Positions 12,581 through 27,170 of a stretch of 64,000 bases of DNA are shown here, piece after piece. Below the pieces are notes generated by a model. That model was not told the origin of the DNA, made no database searches, and was given only the letters and a program-made list of their open reading frames with translations. Numbering within the stretch: position 1 is the stretch's first letter; every line of letters starts with the position of its first letter. Position numbers and translations under genes: made by a program. Source of the DNA: Piper betle (taxonomy: Eukaryota > Streptophyta > Magnoliopsida > Piperales > Piperaceae); assembly GCA_033002965.1 (NCBI GenBank), contig JAURVB010012658.1, positions 1-64,000 of the forward strand. Reading direction: 5' to 3'.

Positions 12581-13681
12581 CCACATGCGAGAAAAAAGGC
12601 CGAGAATGAAGGAGAAGCAAATTCATCCCGCTAATATTTAAAATTAAATTATACAAATTAATAATTATTTAGTTAGTTAGTTTGCAAATAATTATGTAAT
12701 CTTCATGAATATTTAGAAAACAATTATAAGATATATTTAATGAAAACATAATATTAAATAACTACAAACACATTTAGGAATAACATATAATATAACCCAG
12801 TATTTAAACGTGAACAAAAATAAAATTGAAAATAAATAAATTTGGAACTAATAAAAAAAGCAACAAATAATTAACTAAATCAAAGAAACTAATAAAAAAA
12901 TCGGAAAGGTAAACTTCCTTGAAAATAAAGTAAAAATTAATATAAATATAAATACAATTAGTATACAAATTAATCAACCATGAGGGTACAGCTATGAAAA
13001 TTTTAAGTTCAATTTTCTAATAATTCTTCAGTGTGCGAGACATATATCAGGTTCTAATAATGAGACGACAACAAACGGTGGTGGCCAGGCCCATGAGTGT
13101 TGGTGAGGGGAGTGGGAAAGAGAAAGGAACTCTTGGGCTTATCATCAAAGCTGGACCAATCTTTAACTTGAGGATTCATCTTGGGTTTATCATTGAAGCC
13201 TAATTCTTTGACTTATTATTACGCAGTAATATGAGTTATGTTTAAGTTATGATAATTTTAGATGACAACGGTCTATGTGCTTATCCTAGATGACAACGTC
13301 TTTGCTAAACATGTGATTAAGTTATTTTTAAATATTAATTAATTTTAGGGTCAGTGTGAAAGAAGAAGGCCCAAACCCGAACAAAAAAAATCCATCTTTC
13401 TGTAGTATATAACTGATATCTATTATGAACCAGCCAACACTTCAAAAAATAAGACGTCAATAAGGACAAAATTTGTTACTCACGAAGGAATTTAAAAGAC
13501 ATTAATGTATTACAAATTTGTCATCACCAATAACTTTTTTTGTTTTGAGTGCAGTTTGAAGCTGAGGAAAATGATGATCGGCTAGATCTGTTGATTGATA
13601 TATACTAAGCTTCACGATTATTTAACATCGTAAATACATACGCTGATTGATTACCCTTTTTATTAAATATTTTCATTTTGT

Positions 13682-15100
13682 CCTCCTCAAGAACCTCAAC
13701 TCCACATTGCCTCTCAAGCATGCAGACATAGAGAAGATTGCACTCGGCGGACTTCATGCCAATGCAAGCAAAGCCATGATTGGAAACTATGTTGGTAAAT
13801 TATATGATCACAGTCTGATCTAATTGCGAATCATCTTCCATTTTCTTAACATCATTTGATAACTACAATCATATGCTTCTTTCTTATGTAATGAAGGTAT
13901 TCCATGCCGTTATATCACTCCTCTTGATGCATTCTCAAAGTTTGCCAAGGTGATGGACAGAGAGGGATGTGGTGACATGGCGCGCAAGAGCGATACCCTT
14001 ATCTACCCAGCAGGAATAGCAGGGAAGCACGCCGATGTCACAATTATATTGGCGGGCACAGACTTGTTCATTGAAGCAGATAGCCGGGATAGGATAGACC
14101 TTAACCTCCCTGGCTATCAAAAAGAGCTCATCACTCAAGTTGCTGCTGCTGCCACCAAACCAGTTGTTCTTGTCTTGCTTACCGCCGGTGTTGTTGATGT
14201 TTCATTTGCAAAAAAGAACCCCAAGATTTCTGCCATTGTTGGGGCAGGATTCCCTGGTTCTGAAGGAAGCCGAGCCATTGCAGGTGTCATTTTTGGTCAC
14301 ACTAATCCTAGTAAGTTCTGCTCTGTTTCATATAATGGTAGCGTTTTCCCAATAACCTATTTACCATATCATATTGGATTTGGAGAACATTTTTTGGAGA
14401 GCAAAATTGCATGCTAGGTCATAGTTTGTGTTTCCATTGTGAGTCTAACTTTTTTGTTTTGTAGGTGGGAAATTGCCTATTACATGGTACTACAACAGCT
14501 ATATCGAAAAGCTTGCCATGATATCCATGCAGTTGAGGTCAGTTGAAGAGCTAAAATACTAAGGACGAACATACAAATTCTTCAATGGCAAAGTCCTCTA
14601 TCCATTCGGCCATGGTCTGAGCTACACCAACTTCACTTTGGAGCTAACATCTTCGACAAGATTCTTCACCACCCAGTTGGGTCCTCTACAGCATTGCAAG
14701 CATTTAAACGTCTCCGACGTATCTGTGGTTAGATCATGCCCTTCGGTTCCTGTCGACGACCTGCAGTGCAACTCCACCATTGGTTTCGAGGTTGAATTGG
14801 AGAACGTCGGGAGAAGAGATGGGTCGCATACTTTGATAGTGTACTCATCCCCTCCCTCTGATTTGTTGGTTGCACCATTGAAGCAAGTGGTTGATTTGAA
14901 GGTGTTTGTGCACGCTGGCAATAGCACTACGGCCAAGTTTTCATTGAATGTCTGCAAGGGCTTCAATGTGGTAACCAAGTCTGCCTACATAGTGCTTCCA
15001 TCCGAGCAGCACACAATCACCGTTGGACAGAAGGAGGATCACTCCTGGGTTTCATATCCTCTTTACATAGATTATGAGCATGCGTATATAGATCACTAGA
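13682..15100 (+). pseudogene. GH3 beta-D-xylosidase fragment (BXL-type), N-terminally truncated, in-frame stop
   Basis: Three consecutive blocks match plant cell-wall beta-xylosidase/alpha-arabinofuranosidase of glycoside hydrolase family 3. The first (about 13682-13790) reads LLKNLNSTLPL and ASKAMIGNYVG. The second (about 13898-14310) reads IPCRYITPLDAF, ADVTIILAGTDLFIEAD and LPGYQKELI. The third (about 14465-15100) reads LPITWYYNSYI, YPFGHGLSYTNF and FEVELENVGRRDGSHTL, ending in a stop at 15098-15100. These are the C-terminal GH3 alpha/beta domain and the fibronectin-III-like domain. The N-terminal barrel, which carries the nucleophile Asp, is absent from at least 4 kb upstream. A TAA at about 14560 interrupts the third block just before GRTYKFFNG, where family members read Pro-Gly-Arg-Thr-Tyr. 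I also see no clear splice acceptor before the first block. It cannot encode an active enzyme. Confidence 0.85.
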
Positions 15101-15320
15101 TTGTGAGAATTGAGTTTTTTAGTTTATTGAATAGTGCATTTTGATTTAGGTTTCTGGAATAGGTTTTCTTAGTAGTTAGGCTATGGAAGATTTTTTTTTA
15201 GACGGAGATGTGAAGTTTCTTTAGTATAAATAAATTATCGCTTTTATTGGTAATTAAGATGTGTTTGGTATTTTACCAAAAAATAGCTAAGAAATGGATC
15301 TGCAACACAATATTTAGGAT

Positions 15321-15408
15321 GAAAGACGAAGCAGAGAGAGTCTAACTTAACATTTGCAACATGCATGCCCGTGTGAAGATAACAAGATGAAGACGAAGCA
15401 GAGAGAGT

Positions 15409-15420
<12 letters not shown>
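15321..15420. repeat. Local duplication of about 30 bp overlapping the CKX stop
   Basis: GACGAAGCAGAGAGAGTCTA followed by ACTTAACA occurs at about 15325-15352 and again at about 15392-15419. A further similar block (AAGATAACAAGAT, with CAACATGCATGC) recurs between 15357 and 15510. The second copy supplies the stop codon that ends the adjacent cytokinin dehydrogenase frame on the minus strand. Confidence 0.85.
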
Positions 15421-18854
<3,434 letters not shown>

Positions 18855-19025
18855 TAGAGGTGGGCATCGGTTGGACGAACGTTTATTGCCACGTTTGTCT
18901 AAAATTTTATCTGACAAAACTTGTTCGACCGAGTTAATGTCCGACTTATCCGTCGGGCCCGAGCAATGTCCGTGGATGGTCCAAAATCAAACCCAACTTC
19001 TAAACCCTAAGAATGAAAATACTGT

Positions 19026-19470
19026 TCATACAGTTGTTGTCGCCTCTGCTGTAGCGTCCTGCCGCTGCCCTCCGCCGCAACCTCTTGCCGTCACCCTCCC
19101 CCACCCCTTCGTCGCCCTCACCCACCCTCCCCTTGCCTCCGCCGAACCGCCACCGTCTGCGACTGCACGCCTCAGCTCCGCCACCCTTTGCATGTTGTGT
19201 CTGTCGCCGCCTGCCTCCGCTCTAGCTTGCACCGCCTGCCTCCGCCGGACCGCCACTCTATGCTCGTGTCTCTGCCACCCTCTGCGCGACGTGTGAAAAT
19301 CCGCCGTTGCCTACCTCGGCTGCCTTGCGTCTGCCACTCCAGCCTTCGCCACCGCCTGCCTTCGCCGGACCGCCACCCTCTGCACACTGTGTAAACATCC
19401 GCCGCTACCTGCCTCATCTGCCCTGCCTCTGCTGTCGGACTCGGCCGAACCGCCGTCTGTTGCTGCCGTG
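19026..19470 (+). repeat. C-rich, strand-asymmetric minisatellite-like block
   Basis: The plus strand is about two-thirds C+T and built from variants of CTGCCTCCGCCGGACCGCCAC. At least three diverged repeats of about 85-110 bp can be traced. The clearest pair starts at about 19270 and 19376 (CTCTGC, then GTGTGAAAATCCGCC or GTGTAAACATCCGCC). All frames remain open for long stretches only because of composition. Its position just upstream of the transposase suggests it is part of the element's leader, but that is an inference. Confidence 0.7.
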
Positions 19471-19779
19471 TATATATCTCTTGATTTATCCTAAGTTTAG
19501 TTTATTTCATATCTAGGATTAATTCTTATTATTTTATAAGGTTAGATTATTTATACTTGGATGATAATGTAAAAAAAATTTATAGTAACGAAATTGTGTA
19601 GTGATTGAGCTATAAAAATTTGTACAATTGGTTGGTGAATGAAGTTTGCATCTTCGAAAGAATAAGTACGGTCAAAGTGTTAATTAATAATATTTGTTAA
19701 TACCACTTTTATAAATAGAATTGATTTATACTAGTTATAGCATTTTATATTTATAATTTGATTTTTTTCACAGATAAAT

Positions 19780-21960
19780 CATGCAAGTTCATTACTAAAT
19801 ATAAATGAACAAAGTGGAAATGGAAATAATAACAAAAATTCGATTGCTAAAGAAGGAGAATCTCTAAACGGTGCATTATCAAAAAAGAAAATAGCATATG
19901 GTGTATAGGCCTATTTTGATAAGAAATATGAGAAGAATGAAACATTTGCTATTTGTCGTTATTGTGAAAAGAAGTTTGAGGGAACCGAAAGTTATGGAAC
20001 TACTCATTTATGGAGGCATGTTGAAGGGAAATGCCCTAATTTCAAAATGAAGAGGATAGAAAATATAAGTAATAATATTGGGCAACAAATTTTCAAGATG
20101 AGAGTGAAAAAGGATGAAGACAATAAAATAGAATTTTGGAAATTTGATCAAGGAAGGAGTAAATTAGAGTTGGCCGAGGCAATTATCTTGCACGAGTATT
20201 CGTTTTCAATTGTGGAACATGAAGGATTTAGAAGGTGGGTTAGTAACTTGCAATAACAATTTGTAATGGTTTCTAGGAGAACAATTACAAGAGATTGTCT
20301 TGAAATTTATGAAAAGGAGAAAAAAATGTGTTTGACATTTTGGAAAAAGTAAAGAGTCAAATTAGTTTTACCAGTGATATTTGGACATCTTCACAAAATA
20401 TTGCTTATATTGTTTTGACAGCTCATTTTATTGATGAAAATTAGAAATTGTAAAAAAATTAAATTAAATTTGCCAAAGTTGAAAGTCGGCATATTGGAGA
20501 ATGCATAGCCAAGTGTCTTATTAATAAAATTTGTGAGTGGCAACTTGATAAAAAGGTTTTTACGGTTGTATTTGATAATGCAAGTGCAAATGATGGAGCA
20601 GCTAAAGGAATGAAGTCTTTTTTCTCAAGTAGAAGTCCAAATTTTGTAGGTGATTGTTTTCACGTGAGATGTTGTGCTCATGTTTTAAATTTAATTGTTC
20701 AAGATGGGTTGAATGAGACTGCTACGTATATAGAGAAGGTTCGTGAATGTGTGAAATATATTAAAGGTTCAACTATAAAGAATGATTGTTTCTACAAATA
20801 TGCAAATCAATTAAATGCACCTAAACATTCTTTAGTGCTTGATGTGAAAACTAGGTGGAATTCTACTTACAAAATGATCGGTGTGGCTTTAGATTTCAAA
20901 GATGTTTTTGAATGTTATAGTTGCTTTGATGTGAATTTTATGTGTCCTTTTGAGGATGAATGTGAAGATTTAAGAGTAATACATGAATGTTTGGCTCCAT
21001 TTTATGAGTTAACCGAAATTTTTCTGGCACTAAGTATCCTACATCAAATATTTTTTTCAACATGATTTGTGAGCTCAAGCTTCAATTGATGGAATGGTGT
21101 AGTAGTGAATCATATTTGATGTCATCAATGAGAAATGCAATGTTGAAAAAGTTTGATAAATATTGGAACGAAGCAAATATGTTATTAGCAGTTCCTTTGA
21201 TTTTGGACCCTAGATCAAAAATAACTTTTGTTGTGTACTATTTTCACACTATTTACAAGGAAAAGGGAGACGATATGGTCACAAAAGTAAAATAATATTT
21301 GACAAATATGTATACTGTTTATTCAAGTGTTATGAAATCTAGAGTTAAATGTATGTCAAATAAGCCCATTATTGAAATTGAAAGTTCATCAAATGTTTGT
21401 CCTATTGGAGGCTTAAGTAGGAGATTGCAAGGAGTAAGTAAGTTGATTATGGAATGTTCATCAAAGGAGCTAACACAAACTGATTTAGAGAATTATTTTG
21501 ATGAACCAACTATTCCTTTTATGGATGGAGTAGATGAGTAATTTGATATATTGTCATGGTGGAGATTGAACATAGTAAAATATCCTATTTTGTGAAAAAT
21601 TGCTCAAGATGTTTTAGTCATTCCTATGTCAATTGTCGCCTTCAAATCCGCATTTAGTATTGGAGAACAAACAATTGGCTCAAGTAGGAATAGTTTGAGC
21701 CCAAAAATATTTGAAGCTTTGATATGTGCCCAAAATTGGTTGAGGAGTGAATATAAAGGTAATCCATATTTTATATCTATTCATTTTCTATTTTTGATGT
21801 ATTTTTTTACATATATATTTTTCTTACTATATTTTTTACTTATCGAGAAACAACAAAGTTCATCATCAAATTTATTTGGAACAATGAATTTAGAAGAATG
21901 GGAAGATATTGATGATTATGTTGATGAAGATAATATTCCAACATCTTCATGTCTATAATC
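19780..21960 (+). pseudogene. hAT transposase remnant (BED zinc finger to C-terminal dimerisation domain)
   Basis: Starting at about 19780 the reading frame, with repeated interruptions, follows an Ac/RICESLEEPER-like transposase. A BED zinc finger (CRYC, then HLWRH) lies at about 19945-20035. DDE-domain blocks follow at about 20610-21065 (HVRCCAHVLNLIVQDGL, then VKTRWNSTYKM). The hAT C-terminal dimerisation domain (about 21530-21755) reads WWRLN, KYP, IVAFKSAFSIG and ALICAQNWLRSEY. Stops or frame changes occur at about 19907, 20254, 20350, 20445, 21063, 21294, 21540 and 21592. The element cannot make a full transposase. The acidic tail (EEWEDIDDYVDEDN) near 21940 is still open. Confidence 0.88.
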
Positions 21961-22236
21961 ACCGCTAGTGCCTTCTCCACCTCTAAGCTCTCCCGGAGAG
22001 GTCTGTGTTTCTTTCCCCTGTTGCGTCTTATTGACTTTGATTGAGCTTGCTCATGTGTTTGTTTGCATGTGTTAGCTGGTTGTTTTGCTATAAGAGTAGT
22101 TGCTTGTCTTGTTGTAATTGAGTGTGTTAATTCACTTGTGTGATCTATGAGAAATTTGTGTCTGTCTATTATCATTAGTACTAGTAATTAGTGATGCTTA
22201 ATTTTGACATTTGAAAATAGGTTTTGGCTTTTTCAA

Positions 22237-22516
22237 GGGTTGGAATTACTGTGTTTGTGTGACTTTATTAACTGGTTTTTTGCTAGAACTGACATTGTTG
22301 GTGGGGATAACCTTATTGATGAAATTAAGAATGGTAATTCGTTTAAGTTGTTTCTCACTATGTAAACTCTTATTAGGGGTTGGAATTATTGTGTTTGTGT
22401 GACTTTATTAGCTGGTTTCTTGCTAGAGCTGACATTGTTGATGGGGATAACCTTATTATTGAAATTAAGAATAGTAATTCATTTAAGTTGTTTCTCACTA
22501 TGTAAACTCTTACATT
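22237..22516. repeat. Tandem duplication, two copies of 140 bp
   Basis: Copies at 22237-22376 and 22377-22516 begin GGGTTGGAATTA and end TATGTAAACTCTTA. They differ at about nine positions, roughly 93 percent identity. No protein or RNA identity was recognised. It lies between the hAT relic and the HMG-CoA lyase gene. Confidence 0.92.
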
Positions 22517-23741
22517 TTCAACTAATTATGTTGAATGTTGACAAACACAATGGCACTACTATGAGCAGATCATATTGAACACATTCTAAATGTATGTATC
22601 CTACTTAAGATGTTATCTCTTTACTTCCCTTGCTACTTAGCATTTTGATAATTGTTGGAGAATATTAAATTTCAAAAATTATTTTCTGTTGAGGGATACA
22701 AAGATTGAAGGATGGTGAAACTGTTGTTGAGATTAATTTATAAAATCTGGCCTATTCTTTTTTATACCAAACTTTAGCTTGTTTAAAGTTGTAGTTTTCG
22801 AATCTGCTTTTTCTTCGAAATGTTTCGTTACCTGAGACGTTGGTGCTTATTAACGAATGAAACCAGCGCACGTGATTAACTGCTCACTCACATTTGTATG
22901 AGAAGAGATGCTTTCTTGCAGAACAAACATTATATACTATTGGCGATATAATTGAAATTTTGAATGTTTTATCATTGGTTTTACTTGTCATCTATTTATA
23001 TCATTTCACACCGTAGATAATTGGGTCTTAACTCTCAAGTATTTCTGGCTTATAATAAGAGTGACTTTTATCCTATGTATGTCATTTTTTGTTATTTAAG
23101 ATATTAAATATCAATTTTATGTATGAACTTAATTAATTTACTATATATTACATTTTTAAAATTTTTATAAATTATAATATTAGCCTTATAAATATTGAAA
23201 ATATTATATTATTGATATAAAATATCAGACATTCGATCGGTCATTCGGACAGATAAATAAATATTTATATTTAATTTATATTAATTCGGTCAAATTTGAT
23301 CAAGTGACCTCGCCCGATTCATGCGGATCGGAGCTGATTCTGGAGTCGAGTTGATGACGGATGATCCGGTTTTAAGTTTTAACCTAAAACACGTGAAATC
23401 CCTAATTGCTCTTCCTCTCACCGGCGGCGGCGGCCACTCCCTTTGACGACTGCTAGCTTTCGGCCACAGCGGGAGCTCTACGACCATTCTCCACCTCTCC
23501 CTTCCTAGACGGAAACCATGTCCCTTTGATCACTCGATGAAGATGCGTTTGGCAGCGGTGTTGGGGTTAGACAAGAGGCCGGGGGAGGGAGCAGGCGGAG
23601 GAGGCGCTTTCAGAAGTCAGCAATCTACGTAGATATGTTGCACTGCACCACTTAGTTGTTGAGATGCTTGTCTGCGATGACAGGAATGATGGCTCGACCC
23701 TGACTTTGTCGACGTTGATCTGTCGCTTTGCATGATATGAC
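22517..23741. other. Intergenic region and HMGCL leader
   Basis: AT-rich DNA to about 23300 is followed by a GC-richer stretch (23400-23741) that is probably the 5' leader and promoter of the lyase gene. CGGCGGCGGCGG near 23420 is typical of plant leaders. I recognised no separate gene. Confidence 0.5.
23732..23740 (+). promoter_or_regulatory. Minimal upstream ORF before HMGCL
   Basis: ATG-ATA-TGA encodes Met-Ile-stop and ends one base before the first in-frame HMGCL ATG at 23742. If it lies in the mature leader, it could favour initiation at the second ATG (23805). Its presence in mRNA is not shown. Confidence 0.35.
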
Positions 23742-26700
23742 ATGTCAATTCCCAGTTGCTGTCGGCGGGTTTGTTTGCTGAACTCATTGCCTCCTGGTTG
23801 CCTCATGAAATCCACATCCAGCTTGACGAGGTTGGAGGAGCCTCTCGAGCCTGAGAAGCTGCCCAGTTTGAGCGGCATTGGTCGGCCCAGAGTAGTTGAT
23901 GTGGGAATGGATCATTGCTTGACGGAGGGAAGATCCTTCAGTCCTTCCAACAGTCGCCAGTATGCACTTCCTGTTTTCAAAATAATAATGCTTATATTGA
24001 CTGAATTTGGTATAAACAAAGCACAATATGTTTGTGATTTTGAAGATCTCCGCATTTTAGCAGTTCCAAAAATTTTAAATGTATATTTAAAAAAATTAGA
24101 AGCAGGCATTTTACCTTGTCATTTAAATGCCTATCTCAAATAGTAAGGTAATCAAATTTGTGTGGTTTTAAGATTTTGAGCTTGTAAACCTTTAAGGTTT
24201 TGATAGATATAAAGTAACTATAGCGTTCTATTGTTTTATTGAGACAGTTTAATGGTTCTTGTTTGCTGATAGTGAAGATTGGGTGAGGAGGACGTATTGT
24301 GGAGGAGGCGAATGAGGGATTGTTACCAGGAAGGTTTCCTGTATCCAAGGGTTTCATGCATTGGAAAAAAATATTCGTGGCGCTTAAATGGCCGCTCTTA
24401 TAGCACATCACATAAGGGGAATGGTACAAGGGATTTGATAGATCGGAAGGTGCGGCATGACTGATCTTATCATGTATATTCTTGAGTGGTGCTTAATCTT
24501 CAGCATTTAAATCAAGCTATGGATCAGATAATGGGATGGAACCTGTATGTGTGTGCTGCATATTGCTCTGTTTATCATGTCAATAAATTGGGTTTAAGAC
24601 TGGTGTCCAATTACCCTGTTTGTCTTATGTATTGCTTTGCACTAAGTTTATGTGCCGGTTTTGTTATCAACTGTCAAGGTGATGATTTTTCATCATAACT
24701 GTGAACTAAAGAACTATCTACTTGGTTATCATGAAATTCATGTTAATGGCAAACTCTGTAGGTTCTTGAATGATCATTTTACTTGGGATTATAAAAATAA
24801 CAAACATCATTACAAAAGCTATATTCCTTTTGGAAAATAGCAATGAAACAGATGTCCTTTTATTTTTTTCAGTTACAGGCTGCTAGTGATATGCCTGCAA
24901 CTCCTGCCAATGAAACTCGGATCCATATTAAGAACTTGGCTGGTCCGAGTTTCTACCATGTGGTACTATAATTACAAAATTTTTCCCTTGGATATTATGT
25001 TCACTTGTGAAAGTGTTTTCTAAATCATACCTAGTTCTAGTGGCAATTAAAACTTGGGCTATCATTGATGGCCTGATAAGTTTACTTTCCAGCAATGAAT
25101 AATCAGTTTGAAGGTAACATAATGACTAGAACATTTTAGTATCTGTAATATGTCACTGAAAGAAGCCTCATCAATTATCATCAAGCATGTTTTTTTAAAA
25201 AAATTATACATCACATTTCAAAACTGGAATAAGATTTTACTTCAACAAAAAAATTGCTTTTAGAATGTATTGTGCCCTGGCATACTTTCAAGTAATGTTA
25301 CTTTTCCCATCAGCTATATATCTGAATTTTCCTGATTTAGTTAAACTATATTTGAGGTTCTATTTGGCTGGTTTGTGCCAAAGGATGGTATGTTGTTGAT
25401 GCAGTTTTTGAAAGACTTCCCAGAATTCGTGAAAATAGTGGAAGTGGGGCCTAGAGATGGATTACAGAATGAGAAAAATTTTGTTCCTGCATCAGTGAAG
25501 ATTGAATTGATTCAGAGGTTGGTTTCTTCTGGATTGCCTGTAGTGGAGGCCACAAGTTTTGTTTCTCCGAAATGGGTCCCACAGGTATTTTGGCGGCTCC
25601 ATATTTTTAGACTATTTATGGATAGCAACATCTTAGATACTCTTTCTCCCGAAGGAAACAGAAACCATAGTCAACTCAGAGTTGCTAGTTCATGCATAAA
25701 AATGAAGTGAACAGTTACATGTGTTAAAAAATATCTGCCCTTATATAAATGAGGTAATGAGATTAGAAAAAGGCTAAAAAGCTGTTTTAGAAAGCAAAAG
25801 ATGAAATATAATGACATTTGTTTGGGATGACATAAAACTGATTTATCTTTTTTATTTGAATATGTTTCAGTTAGCTGATGCAGAAGAAGTCATGAAAGCT
25901 ATTCGAACAATAGAGGGAGCCCGATTTCCAGTTTTAACTCCCAATCTCAAGGTAGGTAACTTTGGTTCTTGGAAATATGAAAATTTGCCTGGACACATTT
26001 GGAAGATATTACTGTAAGTGAGTTGAAATTTTCATCAGGGTTTTGAAGCTGCAATTGCATCAGGGGCAAAAGAAGTGGCTGTATTTGCATCAGCTTCTGA
26101 GTCTTTTTCAAAGTCAAACATTAACTGCAGCATTGAAGAAAGCCTGACTCGTTATCGTGCTGTTGTGGATGCAGCTAGAGAGTTGTCAATTCCTGTTCGT
26201 GGGTATGTTTGCCAGATCATATCTAGGATCTCCTCAAGATATATTTATGCTCTAAAGCACATTATTTTAGGTATGTTTCATGTGTTGCGGGCTGTCCAAT
26301 TGAAGGAGCAGTTTCACCATCACAAGTTGCTTTTGTGGCTAAACAGCTTCATGATATGGATTGCTTTGAGATTTCTCTTGGTGACACAATTGGTGTAGGA
26401 ACTCCGGGTAATATTTATAATTTGTATTTAGCTCTGATTTTCTTCCCACTATTGTTAAGTACTTTCTGACCATCTGCATATTATCTTTCTGTTGCAAAAT
26501 AGAATAATGTTTTGTTTAGTTTTCTTATTCAGGTGATGTTTTTCCTCTTTAGGAAACTAAAAGCCGATTTAGTTACTTGTTGCATGGGTGGATTTTTAAT
26601 TCCTTTGTTTTTTGATAGGAACTATTGTTCCAATGCTTGAAGCTGTAATGGCTGTTGTTCCGGCAGAAAGACTTGCTGTTCATTTTCATGACACTTATGG

Positions 26701-27170
26701 ACAGTCTCTTGCAAATATTCTCGTCTCTCTCCAAGTAAGGATGATCTGACTTGCGTTTAATTTCTTGTTACTTTGAGGTACATATATGGTTGTTCTGTGT
26801 TGTGTCTGGCATGTTGAATATACTAATTGTACTTAGATTTTTCTAACCATAATTTACACTACATGTTAAATATCTGTTTCTTCTCTGATGAGGCTTCGTC
26901 ATTTGTGTGATTTATTAGATGGGAATTAGCACTGTGGACGCTTCGGTTTCTGGGCTGGGTGGGTGTCCTTATGCTAAAGGTGCAACAGGCAATGTGGCAA
27001 CCGAGGATGTGGTGTTTATGCTCAACGGGCTTGGCATCAAGACCAATATCAATCTTGGGAAGCTCATTGCTGCCGGAGAGTTCATTTGCAAGCACCTGAA
27101 TCGTTCATCTGGCTCAAAAGCGGCCATTGCTTTGAGCAGGAAGGCAGCACCAGAATTGTCCAAGCTTTAA
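23742..27170 (+). CDS. HMGCL: Hydroxymethylglutaryl-CoA lyase
   Basis: The enzyme splits HMG-CoA into acetoacetate and acetyl-CoA, the last step of leucine breakdown, and in plants is expected in mitochondria. Eight exons join in frame: 23742-23959, 24278-24449, 25405-25584, 25871-25951, 26039-26202, 26271-26407, 26619-26734 and 26919-27170. They give 439 residues from the first ATG or 418 from the ATG at 23805. Exons 1-2 encode the variable plant N-terminal extension ([14 protein letters not shown]). The catalytic TIM-barrel follows, with [14 protein letters not shown] (metal and substrate site), [52 protein letters not shown] (metal-binding His pair) and [20 protein letters not shown] (catalytic Cys loop). 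The extra N-terminal segment from 23742 ([11 protein letters not shown]) is Arg-rich and could aid targeting. Many plant homologues start near the second ATG, so the start is uncertain. Confidence 0.93.

Larger units (their letters stand above)
8715..13680. other. AT-rich gene-free region of about 5 kb
   Basis: No exon chain or recognisable protein was found on either strand. The region carries an AT microsatellite (9235-9279), a short TA run near 11251-11266 and a short direct repeat (12498-12580). The first part is the likely promoter of MED26. The rest is A+T-rich and has the texture of decayed repeat DNA. The missing N-terminal half of the beta-xylosidase that follows is not present here. 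Confidence 0.55.
18855..21960 (+). mobile_element. Degenerate hAT (Ac-like) DNA transposon
   Basis: The candidate left end, TAGAGGTGGGCATCGG at 18855, looks like the terminal sequence of many plant hAT elements. A C-rich leader (about 19026-19470) comes next, then the transposase relic (19780-21960). A possible inverse end, CCACCTCTA at about 21976-21984, matches only the outermost 9-10 bases. The flanks (ATTATAGT on the left, AGCTCTCC on the right) do not form a target duplication, so the right boundary is unresolved and may lie further downstream. Confidence 0.6.

Noticed and set aside
18871..19516. Pro/Ala/Arg-rich frames on both strands
   Set aside because: They are caused by the C-rich strand-biased repeat block and lack domains or splice structure.
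24876..24961. An extra exon in the long HMGCL intron ([14 protein letters not shown])
   Set aside because: It has a good acceptor, but the flanking exons already join in phase with the expected family sequence, and this segment does not match the family.
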